From Hetaerina americana (lineage: Eukaryota > Arthropoda > Insecta > Odonata > Calopterygidae), in the NCBI GenBank assembly GCA_022747635.1, contig JAKTNV010000065.1:496001-560000 (forward strand): a stretch of 64,000 nt of DNA. Direction: 5' to 3'. This document shows, piece after piece, positions 22,927 to 35,449 of the stretch. The notes below the pieces were generated by a model that was not told the DNA's origin, ran no database searches, and was given only the letters and a program-made list of their open reading frames with translations. The position numbers and the translations under genes are program-made. Position 1 is the stretch's first letter. Every line of letters starts with the position of its first letter.

Positions 22927-23980
22927 ACAATATATTTAGCTTCCTTTTCATTGGCACTGGAACTCGCTCACTATGGCCTTGTAATTTATTTCAATTTCCC
23001 ATGTATTACAATTTTTTAAGTTTAAGGCATTATAGCTGTTATGGAAATTTAGGTAACGAAATAGAGTCATTCATAGTGAACTTCACTGTGTATTTTCTTT
23101 TCATTCATATTTATTTAATCATCCACTAATCCGTTATTATTTACCGTGTAACTACTATTACAATTAATAAGATAACATTTTTGTGAAGGATACTTTATTT
23201 TTATCAAATACCTGCTTGTTTGGTTTTATGATGGCGTTAGAAAATTTATCAATCAGTCAGTATTTTTACAATAAAAGTTTCGTTTCAAATATGGTTTGAT
23301 CTCATAATTAAAATTGAGTCGCTTTTTTGACTTCAGCGTCTCTGAGCCTGATGTTGAGTTCTGTAATCAGTGCTGTGATTTGGGGATTTCACCGCCACTA
23401 ATAACGTAATAAATCGTCCAAGTCTGAGATGGTATTTTTCTCCTCTCGCATACGTGCTATTCGTTCTGGCATCGTATAAGTACTCTATTTAACTTTTATG
23501 ACCACTCACTGCGGTGGATTCCTCGATCGGACTGTGCCGCTGTTTATCTCGTCAATGCGAACGCTTCTCACGATTCACAAAAGGGAATTCAAGTGACAGA
23601 TGTTACTCTTTTTAGTTTACTGCATCACACGAGGTCTGCTCTACCGATAAAACTGAGATAATGCTCCCCTTATAGGCAACAACCACATTGCCACAAGTTA
23701 GTGATGGCTTATTTTATGTTCTATTTTTAAAGGTACATGATGGTAAATATAAATTAGTGGCTTCCATCTTTTAGATTGGGAATAAAGTTGCTGGGTTCGA
23801 TTGCATATAAGTGAGGATATGTTATTTGTCATGATGCCCTAAAAGTGGCTAGTGGTGGCACTGCATATTTATTGCCAATTAGATCATAAACTTATATAAA
23901 CGAGCTACCTGCGGTTGTGAAATTTTCGTCGGAAGTATAAATGTGCAAAATGCATTGAGGGAGTGAGCTTCAACCATGTT
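22927..23980. other. AT-rich non-coding DNA
   Basis: Nothing recognised. Confidence 0.5.
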
Positions 23981-23984
23981 TTGT

Positions 23985-24240
23985 ATCTACATCTGCACAA
24001 AACCCCGCAAGCCGCCGCAAGGACGTGTAGCAGGGGGTGGTAGGCCACCAGCCGTTCTACATATAATCCCTCTACTTCCTCATGCACCTGGCACCCCGCG
24101 ATTCACCAAAAACCGCGTGGAAAGTGGGAAACCGAACACCAATCATGCAACATGCCTACACAAATTACGAGTATTACATGGTTATCAGCTGTTCCTATGC
24201 CTACACAAAGAGAGCAAGAAAATACATTAAAATGTAGGCA
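23985..24240 (+). repeat. Dispersed repeat, copy B
   Basis: ATCTACATCTGCACAAAACC leads into CCCGCAAGCCGCCGCAAGGA, a G-run and TAGGCCACCAGCCGT, almost the same as copy C near 59.4 kb. Similarity drops downstream, where ATGCCTACAC is a possible shared word. The clearly shared core is about 23985-24058; the right limit is a guess. Confidence 0.6.
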
Positions 24241-25237
24241 ATACATTTTTCGGTAGTCCTGCTTTCATTTGAAACTTGAAATGCACATGAGTTCTTCCAT
24301 CGCAGTCTTGTATTCTGTTAATTTATTTGAATCATCCCTTTCAGATAACACTTTTAGAAAATTGATTTAATCTCATATGAAGACCTTCTCATTTTCCATA
24401 ATCTTCATAGTGATGCAATGTCTTCCATTTCGTAAAAAAATTTTAGACGTAATTTTCTCACAACTTTTGGTTCAATCAGGTGGTGTCGCATTTGTTTTTC
24501 TGAACTCTGATTCGTCAGATCAAATGATGTGGGTGTTGTAACAAAGCTGCGCGTATCTACGTACGCTGCCTTGATTGAGATGTGCGATGCTCGCGGAAAA
24601 TGGCTTGTCGGTACGTGCTCTTTGAACGTGATGCCATTTGAATGTGATCGTGTCGATGGACGTCATTGAGAGGCGCAACATATAATCTCATCTCCTTAAT
24701 TCGACAGAATAATACATCAAGTGTTTCTCATTGGCCAGTCTGCTTCCATATTTTCTGTTTAGTTTTAATACATTGGCACAGAAGCAGTTGATTCCATTAA
24801 GAATATTGAGTAACGATTACTTCAATCGCATTTTAGCATTCCCACGTTCGTGAGACTTGGGTCAAAATTGGGTTTAAAATTTCTTTATGTTAACGCTCGG
24901 AAGTATGAAATAAATTCCTATGAACAGAATAATAGCCTTAGGGTGTGAAGGAATTTCAATGATTTTAATTTTAAATCGTTTTCATACCAATGAATATGGA
25001 TAATTTTGATTTTTCCAAATATTTCTACGTATCCACTTATACTTTTAGTTTAATCACCGATATTTTTGAATAAGAGAATAATTAAACTTTATACTAACTC
25101 AAATACTTACGTAAAATAAAATAGTCATAATAATCTAAATATAAATACTTCAACTTAAAGATTATAAAAATGTGCTATATGATATTTTCGGACTTCATTA
25201 GGGTGACACTATGTTGTTTAAGAAAGAATTACCTGTA
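24241..25237. other. AT-rich non-coding DNA
   Basis: Nothing recognised. Confidence 0.5.
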
Positions 25238-25239
25238 TA

Positions 25240-26574
25240 CTACCTTGATCAAAAATTTCCCGGAATTTATTCAGAAAATTAAAAATACAAGTTTATTCAT
25301 CTAAATCTATATTGTCCCCTTCAAAGTAATCCCCATCGACTGCAACACACTTATGCCAGCGCTTGATCCAATCCTCGAAACATTTTTTATATTCGGTTTT
25401 CGGTATGTCCATCAGTGCTTCCTGCGATTTTTCCATTACTTCCTCTCGGCTGCTAAAACACGTTCCCCGTAATGGTTTTTTTAACTCGATTGAACAGAAA
25501 GAAGTCACAGGGAGCCAAATCAGGTGAATTCGGTGGCTGTTGGATGGTATTTGTTGCATTTTTCGTCAAAAAATTACGAATAATGATAGCACTGTGCGAC
25601 GGTGCGTTATCATGGTGCAAAATCCACGAGTTTTCTGCCCACATTTCTGGTCTCTTTCGGCGAATTGCTTCACGCAAACGTCTCATAACGCCCAAATAAT
25701 ACTCTTTGTTTACTGTCTGGCCTTCTGGCAAAAATTCATGATGCACTACACCGTTGTAATCCATGAAAACCGTCAGCATTGCCTTCTTTTTTGACTGAAA
25801 ACGACGTGGTTTTTTTGGTCTCGGCTCATTTGGTGAACGCCATTCACTTGCCTGATGTCTGGATTGCGTGTCGTACTCATAAACCCACGTCTCGTCTCCA
25901 GTAATGATCCTTTTGATGAATGTGGGATCGGATTCAGCCTCGCAAATCATGTCTTTTGCGACGTCAATACGGTCTCTTATTTGCATGAAATTGAGGTCTT
26001 TTGGCACCAACTTTGCTGCTACACGACGGAAACCCAAATCATTAACCACAATGTCTTGGGGCGGATCCATAGGCAATGTTCAAGTCCTCCGCTATTTCTC
26101 TGATGGTTAATTTGCGGTTATTGACCAACATTTCTTTTACTTTATCAATTTTTTCACCGACTTTCGATGTCGATGGTCTGCCACTGCGTTCATCATCTTC
26201 GATTGACTCACGACCACTTCTGAACCGCTCGTGCCACTGGTAAACGACCGTTTTTTTTTAGAGAATCGTTGCCGAAACACTTTTCCAACATTTCCAACGT
26301 CCGTGCGCCACTAAATCCGTTTTTTACGCAAAATTTAATACAAGTTCGTTGTTGCAAATTTAAATCCATTTCTGCAATTGTAAAAAATCGCCAACACACA
26401 CAGAGATAGATGTACTCTTGGCTACGTAACTTTTGCAAATGTCAAGTTATGACACTAAGATTTAAAGGGAATATCAACAACAGATGTACCAATTTAACAA
26501 AAAAAACAGAACTCAAATCGGAACGATGGGAGCGCCACACGGTGGTTATTCCGGGAACTTTTTGATCAAGGTAG
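25240..26574 (-). mobile_element. mariner transposon copy 2, full length, broken
   Basis: The element is flanked by TA (25238-25239 and 26575-26576) and has the same CTACCTTGATCAAAAA termini as the other copies. Its length is 1335 bp, exactly three more than the intact copies, and three separate one-base insertions account for this. It shares one of these with copy 1. It lies in reverse orientation in AT-rich DNA. Confidence 0.95.
25293..26369 (-). pseudogene. mariner transposase, three frameshifts
   Basis: Start (26369-26367) and stop match the intact copies. One-base insertions occur in the T-run at 26251-26259 (nine instead of eight), in the G-run at 26058-26061 (four instead of three) and in the T-run at 25476-25482 (seven instead of six). 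The third is the same change as in copy 1. Catalytic motifs TGDETW, HHDNAPSH and SPDLAPCD remain readable in the central frame. Substitutions include K to I and V to I in MQKRDRVDV. No functional protein is expected. Confidence 0.93.
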
Positions 26575-26576
26575 TA

Positions 26577-29500
26577 TGTGGAATCGAAAGGAGTTAACTT
26601 AAGGTTTCCTGATTTTTTGAGAATTGTATCATTACGGTGCTTTCAGTCGGGGTTGGAGAAAAATATTTATTCTTAATTTGAGACTGTTTGAAAAATCCAG
26701 AAAAAAGTTTTCGTCTCCGGAGGACAGCCTCAACAGTTCATGAATATAGTTTATAGAAAGACAAAAAAACAGCAAAGAAAATATATTTGCAAACAATTTG
26801 CTTCCCCTACAAAGTACGCGGTACCAAAAAATTATTGGACCGGAAAAAATAACGTATTTAAAAAGTGCATGGCGGTAACCGCTTTAGTACCCTCTCTTTC
26901 CTCATTGTGATCAATTCTTTCACATCATTTCCTGCCAATTATCTCCTTCCAGGGTTACATATTCCCGTGTTCTCGGGACCCCCAACGGCTACTTGAAGGG
27001 TAAAACCTTGACATACAGGTGTCACCATACGAGGTCGGAATCTGTTATCTTTCAAGCATCTCCCTTATAAGGGATCCCAGTTTATTGTATACACTCTTGA
27101 CATACCTGGCATTGTTCCTCTATCGCGCAGTAGCTCTCTGAATGATTCAGCTGCTATTATATTCATTCCAAAATAAAGTATGTTTGTACTTATTATGAGG
27201 TGTTAATATTATACACATATGTGATAGTGTGGTATTAATGCTAAATAGATGTGAAAGAACACTTTTCGTTTAATGATTTCCACAATCGGATACTGATAAT
27301 GGTGCCAATGGGTAATTTATTTTTCCCCGCCTTAGTCAAACTAGGAATAATGTTTTCAAATTTCCCTAGCCCCATTAGTGGAGTCATTACTACTAAGAGG
27401 GTGGCTGTTTCTTCTGGATAGCAACTCCTTGGAACTAGAATTACTTTGGTCAACTCATTCACTGGATAAGTGGGAAATTACACACTTTAGTCATTCAGAT
27501 TGCTCTAGAAGGATAATAGTGTCGAGAGAAATGAATAATGAAGACGGAAAGCCTCGACAGTTAATCTGCTGAAGAGGAAACCATTATTTTAGGCGTTTCA
27601 GCGTGTTGGGAAATTGTGCTTAGGCCCAAGGATTAAGAAATTAATCTGGGGTTAAGCAGTTAATGCGGCGTTGCCTAATTTGTGACAATTTATGAATAGA
27701 ATAGATTAAAAAAATATCGCAGAGAAATTGAGGAGTATTGTGCTCTTAAATTGGTTTATTGTCATAATTAAATGGGAAGCGTACCCACTATCTTAAAAAA
27801 TGGAAAAATAATTCAATAAATCGACATCCGGTAAAAACCTCTTTGGGAACTATAATTGATTACTTAATTTATTCGCCTACGTAACGTTTTATTTATTATT
27901 GTTATTTTTTTAAATGCATTTTACCAAATTTATAAATTAATGAATGACTGTGAAAACCTCCTAGTATCGTCTTAAAAGTTCTATCAAGCAACTCGACAGT
28001 TGCAGTTGTTTCGGTGGTATTTCTTCGCCTGAAATCCAGAAAAAATGAGACAAAGCATCCCGAAAGTTTAAGAGGCCATGTGGTTCACCCATGAGAGCGC
28101 AAGATGTCACGGACATGGCCGGGCAGTATTCCACTTCAATTGCTCGTCGTGGGGAATTGTTTACCGCAGCGATTGAGATGAAACGCGGCGGATACATCCT
28201 TCCTCTTCATCTCCTTCGTAACTCTCCCAAATACTCAGGTCCTCTATGTTCGCCTTTATCGCCTCACAAGCCCGCGAACGAGCGAATGAAAGATGGGAGA
28301 TGAGCAACCGAACAAATGGGTGCATTTGGCCGTCATGTCGCGGGAGGCGAACATTTGGCTGTCGGGAGACAGGTGCGCGCTGTGCGGTTAGAAGCATCAA
28401 CGCTCGAATTCGTGTTTTTCCCTCTCCTCCGTCATCCCCCTGCTCCCTCGAAATCTCTCCATGCATAAATCATATTATTTTCAGGGCCTTCTTTATGCCA
28501 CGGCCTCTGTGTGCAATCAGAAAATGTCAATTTGGATGAGGAGCAAATTTTGAGCATTGCACTGCGGTCGGGTACCTTTTCATGACATCAGGCGTCGCAT
28601 TAAACCACGCTAAATATACCAATTACTACTCGGCTTCATTCCCTTTTGGTAATGCTCCCGAATATTTCGAAATTACCTCGTGGTCTTAGGAAGGGCGAAA
28701 AGATGGACGACGTCGTCTTAGGAAGGACGAAGTCATGCTCAAATTTCTTTTTTGGGAATATATATTGTAAAATATTTGGCACTTTGGGATAAATATATTT
28801 TCCTTCTCTTTATGTCTCGTAACTCCCAAGAAAAACATGGTGCTTGAATTATCTTTCGCTGTATATTATGCAAGACTAACAGATTTGAAGCTTGAGAAAG
28901 AAAAATATTCAGGTAAACGTTGATTTTTTTGCGTGCTCTTTGGTTTAAGAAGAAGATCTAACGAAGATGATAAAGTGATCGAATTTGATAGCAAGTTAAC
29001 TTATCCCCGAGAATCAGATAGTGTTCCGCCGGTAATATCTATTGGCTTGTCAATCTCATGTGTTTCATCACATATGTTGTTGAATGCCCGCTTGATATAT
29101 GTAGTTACTGAGGAAATTAAGCTGAGTTGTTTTGATTTTAGGATTTGGAAACTTGATCTACAAAGCACCCATTCCAACATCTAAGGTACCATTCTCATGT
29201 GATAGATGGAACTGATTTTCAAAAATTAATATAGTGCTTTACCATTTTATCGGTGTGAAGGCATTCGATGAAATTAGTTCAGGGGCTTTGGTCCGATTCG
29301 AGGGATTAAATGGGAGGAGCTTCATGATCGGAGTTTCGTCATTGCAAATGTACACGCGTAGATATTACCATACATTCACAGATTAATTAATCACAATCGT
29401 TTAAAAAATAACCTATTAATTACATTTTGGGCCTTATGTACTTCACTGTTTGGATATTAGCGACTATAGACCGGTTTTTGATGAGATTAAATGCTTGTCT

Positions 29501-30140
29501 GAAGGACGCAGCAATCTTTTCAGTGGATGGAGGCGGAGCGTCGGATTAATAATATTAAAAATATTAATAATACTAAATAACTCGCACCTATCTGGGAAGA
29601 CCTTAATCGGGCTAAAAGTCTATTATCCATCTAAGTTTCCTCGAAAAGAAACAGCCTGTTTGCAAAAAAGTGAAAAAAAGGACCCAATTTCGGTCCCGCG
29701 AGCCCAGGAAAATTACAACGAATTGCTTCTAATATATTCCGAATTGAGTAAGAGGGATTGACTTGCGAATGAGGATAGATTGACTTTCAATAGCAGGATA
29801 CCGTTGCGTCATCAGTCACAGCGTAGCCTATTAAAGCGTCAATTATGTAAATTGAACTGGGTACGTTGAATAACCGACCCGATGGTTAGTTAATTATCTC
29901 TTACTGAGTTTAAAGTGTGATCAAATCACCCCTTCAAATAAACCGACCCTTCGATTAAGTTTTTCTTTAAATTCTTCTGTTTTGAGGGGATTGGTGCCTT
30001 TACCTCACTCCGCTAATTTACCGCGAGAATATATGGCGTGAGCTCAATTGAATTATCATTTATTATATCATAAATGCGTGAAGTACAGTTTGCGAGTTCA
30101 AAAATCTCAAGCTGGTGATAGATAGGAGAGATGGGGAAGA
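26577..30140. other. AT-rich non-coding DNA
   Basis: No convincing exon. A frame at 28933-29184 has an acceptor-like TTTAAG and a donor-like CCGCCGGTAATA around FGLRRRSNEDDKVIEFDSK, but no homology is seen and it is left uncalled. A moderately GC-rich patch lies at about 28,090-28,470. Confidence 0.4.
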
Positions 30141-31060
30141 CGAAAAGAGCTCGCGGGTTGTAACCGGTGACCCGTGCGCTTGATCCGATATCCTGCGAAA
30201 AGATTAGCAGCCAAGGATCAAGGCGTCGTGGAAAACTTTCTTTTTATTTCCTTCCCCATGAACGCGAGCCGCGGTTGGCTTAGCAATTCGAAATTACCAG
30301 TTACGTCCTCGCGCAAACCCATAAATTTCTTTCGCGTTTGTCGCCGTCGTGGAGACAGCTTTCCGTTTCCCTCGCCCCTTCCCTTCCTCCCTCCCACCCC
30401 GCGAAACATTCTCCTCCTTCCCCTCGATCTCCCCCAAACCAATCGCCCCTGCCACAAGCCCTCTCGTCGTCTCAATACATCAGCACACCCTTCAGCGGCG
30501 ATTTCACAACGTTTCCCGTCGCGTTACCGGCACCGTGTTGCCATTTGCATAATTAAATCCGCGCATTTTTTTTTCATTTCTTTATCGTTGAGCGGTAGCG
30601 CTTTCATGTGCCCTCCATTGTGCGTGCGTGTGTGTTTGTATGTGTTTAGGGGGGCGCATTTCTTACGTCTCCCTAGTCCCCATTCCCTCTTAAAACACTC
30701 CATCGGCGGTCCGATGCGGTCGCGCGAAAAAAAAAGCTGGAGAATTCTGCCGCGGACGTCTTCCGAGTCCGGCTACCGCTTGGCGTTCCCCGGGGAATTC
30801 AAGATTTTTTTTTCGCAATTGGGATTCCTCTTCCGGAATGATTCAGCGGAGTTCGTGCCAGAATTTGCGCCCCGGGGAACGTCGCGGCCGCACCAGGACG
30901 ACCGTGAATCCAAGTAATGAAGGGCGAGAGTTACGAACGGAGGGGAATGGATTCTTCTGCTACTGACGTCTGCGAGGTATGAAGAACACGCCTGGGAGGA
31001 GTCGGAGTGGATTTGTTCGTTCGCCGGGAGTCTAAATTTAACGAAATGCGACATCTTCTC
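30141..31060. other. GC-rich, CpG-containing block
   Basis: Overlapping frames exist on both strands, including 247 codons on + at 30174-30917, but they are compositionally biased and interrupted by T-rich and GT-rich tracts. No domain recognised. It resembles the other CpG-rich patches and could be a promoter region. Confidence 0.35.
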
Positions 31061-33370
31061 GCCGGTGTTATGTTTTTATGTTGCACTTGTTTTGGGGTTT
31101 TATTTTATGTTTGAGAGAGAAATGTTTCGGTATATTTCAGAACTGGTGTAAGGAAATCATGACTTGCTATTCTTGCCGAGCGGGATAAGTCGAGTGTCAG
31201 TCTTGCCGGTCAATCCCAAACGGCCTCTATAATCCTTCCTTTTTCTTTGTTATATGCACGTCAATATGTGTACGTTGTTATATATTCATCTAAGTGTTAT
31301 CGAAGAATATTGCTTCTCGAAGTGCTATCATTTTTTCCACAAAAAAAATTGCCGTTGAGTTGGCAATCTACGGATATTGCTTACGGTCATTACTTATTAT
31401 CTTATCCTCCCGAACGACTTACGTTTGATCAATTCATTTCTGTATTTCTGTATTCTTGTTCTAAAACAGCTTGCTTAAACAGTTGTCCTTAGAATTCCTC
31501 CCCATAATGCATTGAATAGTTTCCAAGCAACTGATCGCGTCAGTCATTTCATTCCACAAACATTCTCATTCTCCTTTTTCCCTCATGTACGTTATTTTCT
31601 CAAACCTTCGTTTTTTCTCAAAACTTCGTAAGTTTTGATTTAATTTCTGTCATTTTTCTATCAACAAGTAAACATTATGCCTTAGCTGCTGTCTTATCTT
31701 ATGTCCATTAGCTGCCCTTTTCTACTTTGATATATTTATGTCCAATATACGTATCATGCTGATTCTGATGAGTGATACAGTCCGAAAGTTTATATTGAGT
31801 AGAATTTAAATTGATGAAAATAATTTTGCAATGTTATTTTTTGCAAGATCTCTAGAAATTTTCCCATTAAATAGGACTTACAAATCTGCAATGCACTCTT
31901 CACGGGTAAACAAAGTAAAAAAAAGCTTTGTTGTGGTCACTTCAGGAAACTCATTCACTTCTACTTATCTCCTCCTTGCATGCTTCTTTTGCCTCTTTCG
32001 TTATCTACACAATACATATTTGCTATTCTGATCCTGAGATTTTCCATATTCCCCGTCTCTCTTCGACCAAATTCACCCGTGACTTGCTCAATCAATCCAT
32101 TCCTCAAATAATTCATTTCTTCGCTATATCCAGAGCCGAAAAAAATATGTCATGAAAAAAGTGTTTACGTCATTCCAACGGAGTCACATAAATAGATAAG
32201 TAAGATATCGGTGCAGACTTAAGCGATCATTTTTTATCAAAGGACGCTTCTCGGCGTTTATGCAATCGCGATTCCCGTGGTTTACGTACGTATAATTGGG
32301 TACCTTATACTTATTTCGTAACATATGCGAAAGCCCTCCGTTAAAATATTGCCCGTTTGCAGCAACCCGTCCAGGTTGTGAATGGAATGAGAAGTTTGTG
32401 ATTCATGCTTCGAATTTCTTTACTGGGGCGAGTTTTTGTTATCAAGAGTGATCCTATCTTCGTGCCGTAGAGCGGCGAGATCCATATGTGAACGCCAATA
32501 ATTTCCGATTCAGGGGTGCCGTTCTCAGTCGCCCCCGTGACCTCATTCGAGTGTACTGAGCAATCTCTATCCATGCATATTATTGTAATTTTATGGACGA
32601 TTGCGGTGGGAACGCTTTCGCTGCGGACACAGGCAATCCCCGCACGAGGAAAGGCGACCCAGTGTTGGAAATGCATGGACTGAATAATTGCTATAATTCT
32701 GGCAGTTTTTAGTATCATATGACAGGATGCATAAAACATTACCACGATTCTTATTATTATGCGCACTAGCGTAGAGTTTGGTTCATTTTATTACGCCTTC
32801 CAAAAACACCTTAATCTGGGGTAGTATATAACAACATCAAAGTCGACAAATCGCCAATATTTTTGGATTGGAAGGGTATTATGTAATTTAAAATGACTTT
32901 GATAACCAATTTAATAATATTTTTTACTGTTTCATAGTTTTAATTTGTTATGTCGACTCTCGCACTGGTTTTTCATTAGATATCCTCAAGCGACAAGGAT
33001 TTTCTGACCTAATTAGAACTGTTGCACACTTTCTGTAAGCGGAAAATTATCTTGATTGACTGATGGACGAAGAAGTTTAATATTTTCCATAATGAGTGCT
33101 TTTGATTTTCGGTTGGAACATGAAATCCTTATCGTCTTCATTTACCACCCCTCTATGTATCATTGTTCAAATGTAATGTAGTTCTTGGGGGAGACGACCA
33201 AATCTGAGTTAATTTTCGGCATTAGGGATAGGCTTAATAGCTTGATTGAGGTGCGATGTTCAGGGAATGCTGAAAGGGCGGAGAAACCTGGCGTTGACAT
33301 TAGCCTATTCTTAACGAATGGCGCCGGAGGCACAGTTTTAACGTCCCATGCGACGGTCGGCGTACTCACT
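31061..33370. other. AT-rich non-coding DNA
   Basis: Nothing recognised. The - frame at 32341-32766 (141 codons) has no known domain. Confidence 0.45.
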
Positions 33371-33374
33371 TAAA

Positions 33375-33508
33375 GTGCTCCGCACATAGCACCCCAAGTA
33401 GGACCAGGATACCAATGACAAAAACTCTTGCCACCGCCGAGATTCGATCTAGGGTCCTTACATAGTACAGGAAGTCAGTACATAACCACCGTACTTAACC
33501 GATCCCCT
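33375..33508 (-). mobile_element. Probable tRNA-derived SINE (diverged)
   Basis: On the - strand, GGGATCGGTTAAGTACGGTG is followed at tRNA-like spacing by AGATCGAATCTC, a weakened box B. The body after it (GGCAAGAGTTTTTGTC and a CCTGG-rich part) is not tRNA. The degraded box B makes a functional tRNA unlikely. Confidence 0.45.
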
Positions 33509-33509
33509 A

Positions 33510-34580
33510 AAACTTCATTTTTTCGCGAGAATTATTCCTAAACTCGGTTCTATAGTTTTCGTCGTAATGTAATAACTACCGATGTTCACTTACCTCAATA
33601 AAATGTTGGCGCAATCGCTGGACTCAAAGAATAAAAGAGATGATACAATCATATATGTATTATTATCAATGTTTCAGGTTTTGGGTATTTGGTATACGAA
33701 TGCTGTGTTAGATTTTTAAAATGTTTTTATTTGATGGTAAGGAGGGATTCAGCGTGAATTCATTTTCTCTTGCGAATTGAGATGTGAATTTTTAATGCTT
33801 AGAGAAAAACTCTGGTTGACATTTGCAGTCCATTCTTTTGAAATCAAAATCCGATCATTTTTACAAAAAATAGCGGGTAATGTATCAATTTTGTATGGGT
33901 GTATGTCGACAATTGTTACGATGTATATTATCAGAGCAAAGCTTTCGAAGTAAAATAATTGTCCGATTAAAATTATGTATCCAAATAAAGAACATAGCCA
34001 TGTACGCACTTATCTCATTTTTGTGAGGTATTATCTCTCGAACGCAATTGCGGCAGGAAGTTTGTCATGAAATAATAATCGACGGAATGACTTATTTATT
34101 TGAGTGCGGTAGTTCCAGCTACTTTATTGGCCAACGAAATAATCTTTGCTGTGGTGAAATAAAAGCTGTAGAAATTGAAATGTACTTATTCTCCTGATAC
34201 GTATCTAATTATATACCTATTGTGATGTTATATCGGTTGTTTTTTGTTTTTCTTGCATCGTAAACTATTGATGTGTTGTGATTTTCCTCGTGGTGTGAAA
34301 TTTCTGCAGCCATGATGACGCCTATAAAAGCAAGAAAACAAACGTTTTGCCAACTTGAATATAGTTAACCGTAATCAGTGAAAGTTCAGCTTGGAAATAA
34401 CAAAAAATCTAGCCTCGAAATTAGATTCCTTTCGCATGCTGCAACCTATAGAATCTGTACTGGAATAGAATTAAAGGAGCGAGTCAATTACCTTCCGGAA
34501 GCTTAATGTTCTTGCTCAGGATATCCTTGGGTGGAAAATTTTGCAATGGGTTGGTGAACTCACCCCAGTGGGACTTATTC
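33510..34580. other. AT-rich non-coding DNA
   Basis: Nothing recognised. Confidence 0.5.
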
Positions 34581-35237
34581 GATGGCTGTTTTGACCTCGG
34601 GGACGTCTGAAAACCTGAAAATAGTCTGGAAACCGCCGGATTTGCAGATTCGAATCGGGAGCCGTTTGGACGGGCCGGGAGGGCGGGGACAGGGCGCGTG
34701 CATCGATCGATATGGGTGTGTTAAACGCTCGCCGAGGGGCCTCTCTGCCGCATCCCGGTGCGGCACCCGGCCCTCCGCTCTCCCAACAGTCCAGTGTGCT
34801 CGGGCGAACCGCGAGGGCCCTCCCCGAAGAGTGTTCCCCAGCCGGAGGAGGCTCCCTATCGTCAGTCCCCCCGCCACCCACGTCCAAGATGAGCCGGCGA
34901 AGGGCGCGGGTTTTCCCGGTGGACAAGACCGTCCTCCACCGGATAGCTTTCGCGGTGTGGCACACCGCTCTGCACCTGCAAGGCGCACAGGTCGGTCTGT
35001 CCGAAACAAAAACCAACCCCCGCCGGGGCGTGTGACCCGATCGTGAATGAGGAGGAGGGACGGAGTGGCCTCTTGTATTTATTTCCTCGCATTTTTATTT
35101 CTATTTATTAATTTTTTTGCTCTCCTATTTCTTTAGAGCGTCGTCCGGTTCTCTCCCTCTCTCTCCGCTGCTATCCGTCCCAGTGGTTGATTTCTCGAGT
35201 GTGTGTGTGTGTGTGCGTTCCTGAGTGAGGGGAGTGT
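34581..35237. other. CpG-rich block, possible promoter / leader
   Basis: GC-rich from 34,580 to about 35,040, then CT-rich (TTCTCTCCCTCTCTCTCC) with a short TG run just before the candidate exon at 35238. Frames of 107-166 codons are open on both strands at once, and none has a recognised domain. The - strand frames end inside AT-rich DNA. Confidence 0.35.
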
Positions 35238-35408
35238 ATGGATGGATGTGGAGCTTGGCCGGAAGTTTGTGAACTTTTCACGGGCCCGGTTCAAAAAGCT
35301 TTCGGGTGGAGCGGCGGTCTTCTATTTTTAAGTCCGGGTCACGGCTCGCCGCTGCGTTACCGGGGTGGCTCTATACGCAGGTCCGCCACTTCCCCTCGCA
35401 GTGCCGAC
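35238..35408 (+). CDS. Candidate coding exon (MDGCGAWPEV...), speculative
   Basis: ATG opens 57 codons ending at a possible donor, GCCGAC then GTAAAG, in phase 0. It follows a CT-rich leader-like stretch. The frame stays open another 72 codons past the donor into AT-rich DNA and stops at 35624. The peptide is mixed in composition (MDGCGAWPEVCELF, then a basic RSATSPRSAD end), but I see no homology. As with the candidates at 5748 and 19478, the phase would allow splicing to the tensin exon. Equally it may be untranscribed. Confidence 0.2.
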
Positions 35409-35449
35409 GTAAAGCGCGAAGAAAAAAAATTCGTTACAATTGGTAGCTG

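Noticed and set aside
22833..23129. Open frames in the palindrome arms that give the same peptide on both strands
   Set aside because: They are a trivial result of the inverted repeat, and the frame covers the hammerhead-like motif and AATAAA.
28933..29184. Possible exon FGLRRRSNEDDKVIEFDSK with acceptor- and donor-like edges
   Set aside because: Weak pyrimidine tract, no homology and no phase partner found.
30174..30917. 247-codon + strand frame
   Set aside because: Composition is biased, it runs through T-rich and GT-rich tracts, and it has no domain. More likely a GC-rich non-coding block.
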